Program-made: the position numbers and the translations under genes
Notes under the pieces: generated by a model
Told to the model about the DNA's origin: nothing
What the model saw: only the letters and a program-made list of their open reading frames with translations
The model's database searches: none
Origin: Acanthaster planci
Taxonomy: Eukaryota; Echinodermata; Asteroidea; Valvatida; Acanthasteridae
Reading direction: 5' to 3'
NCBI RefSeq assembly: GCF_001949145.1
Contig: NW_019091435.1
Coordinates: forward strand, 549,673 to 565,188
Length of the DNA: 15,516 nt
Shown: one piece after another, positions 1-8,186 of the stretch
Layout: every line of letters starts with the position of its first letter
Position numbering within the stretch: position 1 is the stretch's first letter

Positions 1-487
1 AAATGTCTTAAATGGTGTATTGCATTGTCCCATCTTCATGAATCATTGGTCACCCCAGCTACTAAAAAAAAAAGTAGCACACCAGGTTTCACGGGCTAGT
101 ATTAAGTTGCTTCCTAATACTACTAGCCCCCCCATGTTGTTGATAGGCTAACATAGATCTTATACCGCAGTTACAGTGAATGTACCTGTGGAATAGGTAC
201 ATGTATGCAGTCCGAAAAGCTCAGTCACATAATCCAGTTCCACAGATTTATAAAGCACATTTTTCCAGCCTGAAGTAAAGACTTTTCTTTTGTCAGTATC
301 TGGGGTTCTAATTGTGTTTTATTTTTTGGGGGCGGATGTAGCTCTTTGGAGTCAGGTACCTGTCCCCCCTACCAGTCCACACCAAATTAAAAGAAGACGG
401 GTGGTATAATGAAATTGATGTTCGATTTGATTTCTTGCCAGCTGACCCGTCTACCATCATGACCATAAGCGGAGAAGTTTGAACAGT
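1..487. other. Flank upstream of the decayed gene, with two small hairpins
   Basis: No gene is supported here. Two short inverted repeats lie side by side. One is a 6-bp stem (58-63 with 73-78) around a run of A. The other is GGGCTAGTATTA at 93-104, matching the reverse complement of 115-129 apart from a 3-base insertion. One TACATGTA palindrome lies near 198. Open frames around 308-679 on the minus strand show no recognisable protein and overlap the plus-strand gene remnant. The promoter of the remnant, if it ever had one here, cannot be picked out. Confidence 0.5.
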
Positions 488-1979
488 ATGGCTGAGCTGT
501 CCACCGGTTCCAGCAATAGGCCTACTACATCTGTTGCTCCAAGTGATGACACGTCTGACGTCTGTGAGAACTGCAGTGTGATCGTAATGCAGACCAGTAA
601 TGAGGTTGGCTGCAGGAAATGGGACAAGAAACACTTCTGCTTTTACTTGGAGGTATCCCAGGCCAAGCTCCCCCGTCATCTCCAGTCATGTCACAAGGAA
701 GAAAGAGAAGTCATCGAGATCGCCGGTGAGCCCAACGTTAGTGTGCGTAAGAAACTTCTGTTGAAAATTCGCAATATAGGTAATCATGGGCACAATTGCC
801 AGGTTCTGTGTGAAGGTCGTAGTGTGCTTGTTGTTGGGTATAGGCCAAATTGCAAGGTATCTCCCCATGCGTATGGACCATGCATATATTGTTACGGCTG
901 TTACGTGCGTATCGATTTGTTGTGACACATGTGCCCTTTGAAGCGAGTACCCCCTCCACAGACTGACAGCACTGGTAAAGAGGGCTCATGTGGGTGGACG
1001 GGTTGCTCACAAGAGTGATTTGTTGAAACCTCCTCCTGTTGGCGTGTCGTTCCAGTTACACCAGGTTCTTAGTCCAATGAAGAGAGATGATGTGGCTTTG
1101 GTAGTCAAGAATAACACGTTGATTTTTGAATTAGCCAAGCGTGAATACATAAACTAGGGCACGATGTAGATCAGCATGGCTACATCCGTAACAGGGTACG
1201 TAAATTGGGTCCACTCGTCATACAACTCCGAAAGAACACCCAGCAACTAAATGCATCACTTGAATCATTTGTCCATCCGCACCACCTTCCTGATATTGTC
1301 AAGGCCATGCATGATATTGTGGCTTCAGGGAAGACAAACAGTTGTACGATGTTCCGTCACAAGCGCTGAAGGCTGGTTATTCCGTCAAGAAGTGTGCACT
1401 CGTCTTGAAAGGAAGTGCCCCAGAGTCCAGCCAAAAACACAAAGCAGAACGTGTGGAAGAGTTTCTGCAGTTGTGTGAATTCAACTGGCGAGACCTTGTG
1501 TCCACACACGCACACAGAACGCTGTCCCAAGGAAAACACAACCAAGCCACCATTCTCTTGAGTAATGCTGATGCAGTCCAAATGTCGTTGTTCCTTCATG
1601 AAGCTGGCAACCGGGAACTTTAACTCCTTCAGGGTGCTCGGGCCAGACAAATCAGACCAGCGAGGGAGTGACTGTTTAAGGGCATATGCAGATAAGGCTG
1701 GCCTTGACAAGGCATCCAGCATCCGGTCCACTAAACTCCATAAACATGTAGCAACTGCATCTCCAATTCTTGCATTAAAGGAACATCAGCTTGAAACTCT
1801 AGCCAACTTCCTGGGCCATGATCTGCAGGTACATCATAAATACTACCAGTTGCTAGATACTGTACAGTGGGTCACCAAACTGTCAAGACTTTTCCTGAGT
1901 TTGGAGAGGGGCAACCTGTCTTCCCAGCAGGGCAAATCCTTGGACGATCTGCATGTAACTGGAGGTAAGGGCACCTTGT

Positions 1980-2047
1980 ACTCAAACCATGTTTCCCATG
2001 TTCCGACTACCCAACTCAAACCATGTTTCCCATGTTCCGTTTACCCA
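1980..2047. repeat. 34-bp tandem duplication, two copies
   Basis: Two head-to-tail units, 1980-2013 and 2014-2047, each begin ACTCAAACCATGTTTCCCAT. They differ only at three positions near the end of the unit (GACTACCCA versus GTTTACCCA). It is a young local duplication just downstream of the splice donor of the decayed gene. Confidence 0.9.
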
Positions 2048-2207
2048 AGTCAAGTGACTTCCAACCAAGTCAACCAAACCCAGACTCACACTGTGTAGGG
2101 CATCATACCCTCTCAGAAACATTATCTTTCTTCCAAACCACCCCCCCCCCAAAAAAAGGAAGAACAGACCAGTACAAAGAAAGAAAGGGCCAAAATGTAT
2201 GTGTACT

Positions 2208-2762
2208 TTAACCACTTCCTGCCGGGGCAGTTATCAATGTTGATGATGCTGGGCCGGGATATGTATCATTTTTTTCAAAATTCTTCAAAAATTCCCATCT
2301 TCATTTACTGGACACTTACAAACATGTGAAGGACTGTGTGGTGTCCGCTCTAGCCTGACAGACAAAATGGGGTATTTCAGCCAGGCTTGCAACCTTGTAA
2401 AACAAGCCCAGATTGGGCAGTGTTATATAACTTTCTTTTGTTAACGAACCTGGCTCAGTGTGCTGCTGACCTCTTTTCAATAGGGGCAGATTAGCATGTA
2501 GCGGTGCTGTGTGGCTCATTGCTGTGGTGGTGGAGCGCTTTTGTTCCCTGTGGAAATCCACTCACTCCAAATTCCCCAAACGGTGGTATACTGTTTCAAA
2601 ACAAGGCTGGATTAGCTCCACTTTTGAGAGTGAAAAAATGTCAGTAATTCCCAGCAGCGTGGTCTTTTGTTCCGAGTACGGTCTTTTTTTAAGACCCTGT
2701 TCCCTTTGTCCGAGTTCAGAGACCTCAGCCACGCACATAAAGCCCTGACAGGAAGTGGTTAA
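2208..2762. mobile_element. Non-autonomous TTAA-flanked inverted-repeat transposon (piggyBac-like MITE)
   Basis: The left end reads TTAACCACTTCCTGCCGGGGC (split here only as TTAA plus a 17-base end) and the right end is its reverse complement with two mismatches. The inverted repeats are therefore 17 bp with 15 matches, directly bounded by TTAA at 2208-2211 and 2759-2762. TTAA target-site duplication and ends starting CC are the hallmark of piggyBac-superfamily elements. The interior is about 547 bp, has only short open frames, and encodes no transposase, so movement would depend on a transposase supplied elsewhere. It lies wholly in the intron of the decayed gene. The superfamily call rests on TSD and terminal bases only. 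Confidence 0.72.
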
Positions 2763-2880
2763 CTGATTTCAATGTTTTTGGTTTATTTGCGTAAGGCTTC
2801 ACCTGTGAAGAGAACAGCAGTGACAATGGGGAAAGCAGTGACAGCAGTGAAGACTCCTTCCATGAATCTGTCGAAAACTG

Positions 2881-3000
2881 TAAGATTTGGCAACTCTCTC
2901 TGTCTGTCTGTCAGTCTGTCTCTGTCTGTCACACGGGCTGGCTGTCTGCTGAGCTGTCATCTACATTTCTAATGCCCTTTTCTTGCTTCTGCATTAATAG
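2881..3000 (+). other. Second short intron of the decayed gene, with a CTGT microsatellite
   Basis: It is bounded by ACT|GTAAGA at 2879/2880 and by a pyrimidine-rich tract ending ATTAATAG at 3000. It contains a (TCTG)n-like run near 2893-2930. The splice brings the final exon into the frame that reads the SANT-like tail, but the codon made across the junction would be TGA, another likely lesion or a sign that my boundary is slightly off. Confidence 0.45.
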
Positions 3001-3239
3001 GACAGCTTCCTGGTGATGCTGCATCACACAGAAGGGAGCCCTCTCCGTCATCGAGACGAGTGAAGTGCCATCCCTGGACTGCAGCTGAGAAGACAGACAT
3101 TCAAGAAGACCTGCGCAGATTCTTCCAGTTGAGGAAAGTTCCTGGCAAGCTGGACATCGAAGCAGCTTGCACTGTGGCACTGCAGACCCGTACTTGGAGA
3201 AACATCAAAGACTTTTGTCCTAACACAATGAAGCAGTAG

Positions 3240-3674
3240 CCAAGTAAAGCTATGATATGCTGCACCAGCCATTCTCTTGAGACTTTTTACCATATTGATG
3301 ATGAACCCTACAGTAGTATGCAAATAACGCAACCTAATTTTAGCGGCTTAAACAACCAAGAACTTGTGTGTGATGTCCTCGGTGTTATAGGCTGCACTTA
3401 CATGGACGACTTGTCCTCTGTCTAATAGTTTGGGAAGTATGCCCACCATCTGCAATGGTTACATGTATGACTGTATACATATATGTATATATGCCTATGT
3501 GTGTGTATATATACATATATATAAGTTTCGTCCTTTATATATTTGTTTCATTTAATATTTAATTCAGTTTCGATATATGTATATATTAGTTTCATCATAT
3601 ACATATATATATTATTGTCATTTGATGTTTTTTCTAATAAAGTTATAAAGGGTTCCCCATAAATATACCACCTT
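3240..3674. other. 3' flank of the decayed gene: AT microsatellite and possible poly(A) signal
   Basis: No gene is visible. From about 3474 to 3612 the sequence is an irregular TATATG/ACATATAT microsatellite broken by TTCGTC and TTTCAT inserts. AATAAA at 3636-3641 on the + strand, about 400 bp after the terminal TAG, could be the poly(A) signal of the decayed gene, though such hexamers are frequent in AT-rich DNA. Confidence 0.5.
3474..3614. repeat. Imperfect TA/TATG microsatellite
   Basis: Alternating TA with CA/TG interruptions (ATATATGTATATATGCC, GTGTGTATATATACATATAT) is followed by two further TATATG blocks near 3571-3610. Low complexity; it has no coding content. Confidence 0.85.
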
Positions 3675-3884
3675 GGAAAGACGTCTTTCTCTAATATCTT
3701 GTCTAGGAAAGACGTGTTTTCAAGATATCATATCACAATAAAGATTGTCGGATGTCTTTCCGAGATAAATATAAAAGAAAGACGTCTTTTATGAGATACA
3801 AAGTAGTGGAAAGACTTCTTTCCGTAATACAATAATGGAAAGACGTCTTTCCAAGATAATGATATCAGGGAAAGACGTCTTTCC
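3675..3884. repeat. Array of 16-bp palindromes at about 31-bp spacing
   Basis: The perfect palindrome GGAAAGACGTCTTTCC occurs at 3837-3852 and 3869-3884. One- to three-mismatch versions lie at 3675-3690, 3706-3721, 3776-3791 and 3808-3823. A more decayed copy covers about 3746-3761, and remnants continue to about 3960. Start-to-start distances are 31, about 40, about 30, 32, 29 and 32 bp. The spacers are AT-rich and share an AAGATA/GAGATA start, so the whole 31-bp unit is a degenerate tandem repeat rather than a set of isolated palindromes. The centre GACGTC resembles the core of bZIP-factor sites, but nothing shows binding. The open frame on the minus strand here is a by-product of the repeat. 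Confidence 0.88.
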
Positions 3885-5042
3885 AAGATACAAAATGTTT
3901 TTCCACAAATGAGATCGTAGAAAGTCTTTTTTTTAATCTCAGTATTCCATCTTTCCAAGAAATACATCATAGAAATGCAGATGGTCACTTTGAGCTTCTG
4001 TACTATACAAATAGCATTGAGGTAGTAATTGGATGTTTTTTTTTCACCTTTGGAATTTCTCAACTATATGTTATAAATTATTTCCATTTACAGTAAAATA
4101 GTTTGATACTTGATATACATGTACATGTTTCTGTAAAAGTGAAACAAAACCAGTATTAATCCAATAAACTTTTCCTGAGCTGCTCCGAGCTGAAGTGCAC
4201 CCCCAATCAGCAAAAGGAAGACAGGTGGCTACAGGCGGGTTCTTGCACGTGTTCTGTGTGTACGCAAAGACCATACGTGCCGCTGTAAATTAGTTAAGTG
4301 TACTTGGCGTGCTTTGCGTGAAACGCAAATATTTGCACGCCTCATGGCACACTTATGCGGTGTTTCGCTCGGAGCGGATAGAGGACAAAACCAATTTATT
4401 TATAAGACCAAACAAATGTATATGACCAAAGTATTATATATAGGATGAAAGTTCTGCAAATATTTTTAATATTTGGCAGAAGGAGGGGAACAGTGCGATT
4501 CTGACCACTCACCCTCAAATCGGTGTTAGTAGCAGGACAGCAAATGAGATCTGTGCAAAAGTTCAAAACTCCTTTGTATGATGAGCTGTCAGCAAAACAA
4601 CAGAGCCCCCCAAAAAAATAAAATAAAAAAGAAAGCAGAGGGAACAAAATAACAGAAAAGACATATATGGTATGACATTGATTTCTGTTGAACACTTTCT
4701 CATATGGAAACAACCAGATATTGATGCTGCATCTGTCTGTGATTGACATCGAAAATTACTTCACATGAGAGAAAGTGTAAACGAATAAGAGGATTTTTTA
4801 AAATTAAAATGATCACTTACACGTGTAACTAATTTAGTGAAATTAATTTCAAGCTTAAGGACTTCTAATTTGTGCCCTCGGGTCTCAGTTACATTTTCAG
4901 CAATAATGTAGGTTGATCGCGTTAACGACCGACACTGACAAGACCAACAGTTATAATATTTATTATTTACTCATGCCAATTCTTTTTCATCACATACAAG
5001 ATGGGCATTGGAGAGGAAAAAGGAATGACAACCACTGTGGCC
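3885..5042. other. Gene-free AT-rich stretch
   Basis: Neither strand shows a recognisable gene. Residual fragments of the palindrome array run to about 3960. The tract 4313-4336 contains two overlapping palindromic elements. A+T-rich runs with poly-A/poly-T (4610-4632, 4794-4808) make up much of the rest. A 117-codon frame on the minus strand (4396-4749) is Phe/Leu/Tyr-rich because of base composition and resembles no family I know. Confidence 0.55.
4313..4336. repeat. Two overlapping small palindromes
   Basis: TTTGCGT at 4313-4319 pairs with ACGCAAA at 4323-4329 across a 3-base loop. The perfect 12-bp palindrome GCAAATATTTGC lies at 4325-4336. The two share the GCAAA segment and so are mutually exclusive foldings. 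The function is unknown. Confidence 0.75.
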
Positions 5043-5705
5043 GAAGATCTGCCACTCCTCATCAAGTTGTGTTGAGAGTAAATAAATTTAAATATAAATT
5101 CTAATATACATGTATAAAAGTATTTGAAGCCAAAAGTTAGAACTTAAAAATATTATATAAAGAAAAGGAAGTACTAGAAATGAATAAAGATAATGTAAGC
5201 ATTTAAAGATGAAATTATGTTAAATGAATAAGCAATTAATGATAATGACACAATAAATAAGGACACAAGAAATAGTTTAAATACAAAATAATACATGTTT
5301 AAGAAAACACTAGGTAAGTGTACAATAAATGTAAAGAAAGTCTAAAGCATAATTGACAAACAGGAGGCTGAAATAGTACTTAAAATGAGAAGAAGACCTG
5401 CTGCTCCTCATCAAGGTAAGTGTAAATACATAAATATAAGTAAGAATATATAAAATAATACATTAGAACATATTAATATTTCGATATATAAGAAATAAAA
5501 GGAGATGACTCACTGGTAATGAATAAAAGTAGAAATAAAAATGGAAAGGGATAAAAATGATGTAAGAAATTGATTTAATTAAGTAAAGGAGTTAGCAATA
5601 AAGACACAATAAATACAAAAAATACACGCATAAGAGAAGAGATGTATATAAATATATATAACAAATCAGATAAAATGTAATTGACGATTGGCAAAGGAGG
5701 CTCAA
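5043..5705. repeat. Two diverged tandem copies of an AT-rich unit of about 330-350 bp
   Basis: Matching landmarks recur in the same order. GAAG[AT/AC]CTGC..CTCCTCATCAAG lies at 5043-5066 and 5392-5415. AATGAATAAA lies near 5179 and 5519. The stretch GCAATTAATGATAATGACAC AATAAATA near 5231 has a counterpart around 5593 (GCAATAAAGACACAATAAATA). AATTGAC...AGGAGGCT lies at 5351-5370 and 5679-5702. Offsets of 328-350 bp show indels between copies. The units are Lys/Ile/Asn-codon-like by composition but are full of stops. They may be a local duplication or part of a larger dispersed repeat. Confidence 0.75.
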
Positions 5706-6099
5706 TTACATGTTATAAGCCTTACATGTACATATAACAAATACGGGGTTGGGGTTTATGAAAAGAGAACACTGTTTCGAAGAGTGAGAAGACTACGGGA
5801 CGGTTGAAAAAGGAATGGAAAACTTAGATGTTATTTCTTCTCCAAACATTTTTTAAAATCACATATTCATCACATAAAAGCGTTCAGTTTAAGATCTTAT
5901 AAAAATGTGGAGAACATAAACATATGTCTATGGTGGAGAAGTCAAGACAGCAAAGGAAAAGATTTTCCTGTGTAACGTGAAGGTTCAGTCTGGGTGTGGG
6001 AAATCCCCGCTGACGTTTGTTCATCGTGCCACGGATGAGCAGCACCCATAGCATTTACATTGCCACGCCAAGTAACAAGCGCTATTTTAGTTCAATCAA
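5706..6099. other. Gene-free stretch between the AT-rich duplication and the CpG-richer block
   Basis: I see no coding region, RNA gene or clear repeat here. Base composition becomes less AT-biased after about 5980, where CpG dinucleotides begin to appear (GCTGACGTTTG, CATCGTGCCACGG). Confidence 0.4.
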
Positions 6100-6520
6100 T
6101 GCCGCAAGCTGATTGGTTGTTAGCTGAATTATGTTAATTTACACGGTGAACGACATCAACATGCCCAGTCATGTTATTATGACACGCAAGAGGTGCCCAA
6201 AAATGTCCTTTTTGTGGAACGGTCTGTCAAAATTTTCATATCATACAAAACCTAAAAGTAATTAAATGATATGCACTCCAAAATGTCCATATTTCTTTTT
6301 CTCTCGTGTGATTTTTAGGGGAAAGTCTGACACAATGTATTTATGCAAATCAGTTAAAAGGTCAGGAGGCTGGATTACGTCAGTTTACGCACGTTGTTTT
6401 TCCCCCTTTTCTCCAATCAAACGCAAGAAATTTTTCATAATGAAGTCATGTGATTATCAGTTAACCAATTGGATGTCATATTATGGCCAGCTACACTCAT
6501 TCACTTTTCTGGGGAGCCAG
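6100..6520 (+). promoter_or_regulatory. Candidate cic long-isoform promoter region
   Basis: CCAAT-box cores lie at 6112-6116 (as ATTGG), 6413-6417 and 6465-6469, the last inside the palindrome CCAATTGG. An octamer motif ATGCAAAT lies at 6343-6350 and a CRE-like TTACGTCA at 6375-6382. The CCAAT box at 6465 would sit 60-130 bp upstream of a start in the CpG-rich block that follows, a typical distance. No TATA box is placed convincingly. The assignment to cic is inference from position and orientation; the window has no other recognisable gene nearby. Confidence 0.33.
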
Positions 6521-6523
6521 CTT

Positions 6524-6565
6524 GCTAGCTAGCTATCCACGATCCGCAGGACGTAGCTAGCTAGC
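6524..6565. repeat. 12-bp inverted repeat of GCTA units
   Basis: GCTAGCTAGCTA at 6524-6535 is the exact reverse complement of 6554-6565, separated by 18 bases. Each arm is also a GCTA microsatellite. It can form a hairpin in DNA or in a transcript from the candidate leader exon. Confidence 0.85.
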
Positions 6566-6574
6566 TGCCATCCG

Positions 6575-6596
6575 TACGTACATGTACATGTACGTA
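6575..6596. repeat. Perfect 22-bp palindrome of TACG/TACATG units
   Basis: The segment TACGTA, CATGTACATG, TACGTA reads identically on both strands over 22 bases. It holds two overlapping TACATGTA octamers, the word that is over-represented throughout the window. Confidence 0.9.
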
Positions 6597-7407
6597 TCTG
6601 TGCTGCCGCTGTCGTAACTATGGTCATGAAGAGCTAAACGTGAGCGTTATCTGCATCGTTTCTGTACCTTGAAAGTAAGCATTTTTCAGTGTTTCATCTT
6701 TAACCATCGTACCTTAAAATAGTCCATATGTTTTCATATTTGGATGTTTGTGATGAGCTGAAAGAAGTAAGCTTTCGAGAGAAAAAGCTCTGCACACAAC
6801 GTACGTCACTGTTAGTAGCGGGCTATGAATAGGGTTCGGGTCATTCACAGACACACGTCACGTATTCATTCATGTACCTGTTAACGTGTTATACGAAGTT
6901 GTAGTACTACGTCTTTTGGCTGCTGTAAATTCAGTTTAGTCGTCAGTCATACAGCAAACTAAAGTTAATTTCTACTGACCAGAAATTAAATGGGGAAAAA
7001 AATAAGAGAAACGTGAGCTGTTCTGCATTGTGTATTTCAAACAAATATGCCCCAGACATGCCAGAATCCATATTTTTTAGGAATGACAAAGCAATGAGGC
7101 CGACATGAAATTTTGTCTATTTTGCCGTAGACCTATGTGCGCGGTCTTCAAAAAGCACCTGCGCAATTTCTGAGACACGCAAGTTGACTTCCACTCATAC
7201 TGGGGGAATTTCAAAAAAGCAAAACTGAGGAAAAGCACAAGGGTTGAATTTTGAATATCAGGTTGTGAAACTATTTCATCAAAGTTGTCTGAAATGTTGT
7301 CATAATTTGTCACTTTACATAGGCCTACACAGGCCTACAGCTATGATAGTGAATGTGCCAGTTCTTCTGTTGCATCGAAAACTGTCAATGTGAAATAGTG
7401 TCCACTC

Positions 7408-7469
7408 AATTCTGTCACCTTGACCATGGAGGAAGGAATGTGTTCCTTCCTCCATGCCTTGACAGAATT
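7408..7469. repeat. 62-bp imperfect palindrome (hairpin, 4-base loop)
   Basis: The left arm 7408-7438 (AATTCTGTCA...CATGGAGGAAGGAA) pairs with 7443-7469 (TTCCTTCCTCCATG..TTGACAGAATT) around a TGTG loop. The pairing is interrupted by about four extra bases on the left side near 7418-7424. It is strong enough to extrude as a cruciform or fold in RNA. The 4-base loop is tighter than in typical microRNA precursors. Confidence 0.85.
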
Positions 7470-8186
7470 TGTTCAAATAGTGTAAGCGTTATGTATGTAT
7501 CCTGCATGGCAACTTAAGCTGTCAACATGTCAGAAGTATGAGACCTACATGTATTTCACCTTTAAAAGATTTTATTGAAAATTTTCCTTTCTATCTGTGA
7601 TTCTGGTAACTAAGAATGAACATTCACATTTCATTGTCTAGCTTTAGATGTGTATCAGATGCACTAGATGAAAAATGTGTGCAAAGCCTTAAGAGAGTTG
7701 CATTTATTCCTCTGCCATCAGCACATTTACGGCTCTTTTCTCACATTGTAATTATATATACCGGTACATGTATCACTTTGTTGTAATACAAGATAATTCC
7801 CAATCAGACCAGTCGGTTATACTTGTGTTTGTTTGTTGAGCAATAAAGCCACCAATTTGTTCAGGTTTCACATCCACTTTGAATGCACCTCCTCCCCATT
7901 TCATAACTGTTGGCTGTCTCCCTTTATTGTAAACACTGCCTTTACCATTGTTGCACAGCTCATGCACTCAGTAGGACCTATTGGATTAGTCCAATCTCAG
8001 TATTTGCATCTCACCATTTCCAAGAGAGATTCTGATTACCAACAGTACAGCCTGTGGCTCGGGCATTAGTCACACCCATTTTACTGAGCAATACATATCA
8101 AAAACTGAACTCCCAAATGTTGAAAAATTTATTGTTGCATAATGTACATGTATACCCTCCTGCACTGCATGCACAATGTACATGGT

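Larger units (their letters stand above)
1965..2795 (+). other. Intron of the decayed gene, carrying a MITE
   Basis: The boundary GGAG|GTAAGG fits a donor, and a T-rich tract ending in GCGTAAG fits an acceptor. Joining 1964 to 2796 keeps the reading frame into a Ser/Glu/Asp-rich segment (EENSSDNGESSDSSED). The intron contains a 34-bp tandem duplication at 1980-2047, a poly-C/poly-A stretch near 2142-2157, and a complete TTAA-flanked inverted-repeat element whose right end stops only about 33 bp before the acceptor. Without that element the intron would be about 280 bp. Confidence 0.5.
488..3239 (+). pseudogene. Decayed copy of a multicopy animal gene: Cys/His N-terminus, tyrosine-recombinase-like core, Myb/SANT-like tail
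   Basis: Conceptual translation follows one protein family from start to end but needs repeated frame changes. ATG at 488 opens a reading frame containing KKHFCFY and an RHLQSCH zinc-finger-like segment, then LLLKIRNIGNHGHNCQVL and a second Cys pair (CIYCYGC). TGA at 922-924 interrupts it where a Trp-Arg-His motif is expected. Coding resumes at about 1035 (VLSPMKRDDVALVVKN), shifts frame near 1150 (reading on as KLGHDVDQHGYIRNRVRKLG), shifts again near 1340 (VPSQALKAGYSVKKCA), and shifts near 1620, where roughly 100 residues seem missing. The last part (about 1630-1964) has RGSDCLRAYA, STKLHKHVAT and LANFLGHD...YY, resembling box C and the nucleophile Tyr region of tyrosine recombinases. A donor at 1964/1965 leads to an acidic Ser-rich exon (2796-2879) and a final exon (3001-3239) with RRVKCHPWTAAEK...TWRNIKDF, a Myb/SANT-like tail ending in TAG. 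The family assignment is from memory of invertebrate and fish proteins. The recombinase link is inference. Confidence 0.72.
6524..6674 (+). other. Candidate 5' non-coding exon of cic
   Basis: This is the most CpG-rich stretch of the window (for example CACGATCCGCAGGACG, GCCGCTGTCG). It ends in a good donor, GAAA|GTAAGC, at 6674/6675. Spliced to the acceptor at 9730 it would place a 5' leader before the cic start codon. It contains a short upstream frame, ATG 6620 to TAA 6637, of five codons. It also contains a 12-bp inverted repeat and a 22-bp palindrome, listed separately. No transcript evidence is available, and the exact start cannot be set from sequence. Confidence 0.33.

Noticed and set aside
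308-679. 123-codon minus-strand frame
   Set aside because: It overlaps the well-supported plus-strand gene remnant and has no recognisable motif.
3675-3884. CRISPR-like layout of palindromic repeats and spacers
   Set aside because: The spacers are short, AT-rich and similar to one another, the repeats are imperfect, and the surrounding DNA is animal nuclear with no cas genes. A degenerate tandem repeat explains it.
3728-4063. 111-codon minus-strand open frame
   Set aside because: Most of it is read through the palindrome array (repeating ERHPTIF/KKSFH-like text); there is no domain.
4396-4749. 117-codon minus-strand frame with a Phe/Leu-rich stretch resembling a membrane segment
   Set aside because: The hydrophobicity comes from T-rich DNA on that strand; no family likeness, splice context or neighbouring exons support it.
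6266-6532. 88-codon plus-strand frame
   Set aside because: It has no recognisable domain and lies in the candidate promoter with CCAAT and octamer motifs; composition is not coding-like.
6830-6845. GGTTCGGGTC as a tRNA T-loop
   Set aside because: No matching T-stem, anticodon arm or acceptor stem could be found around it.
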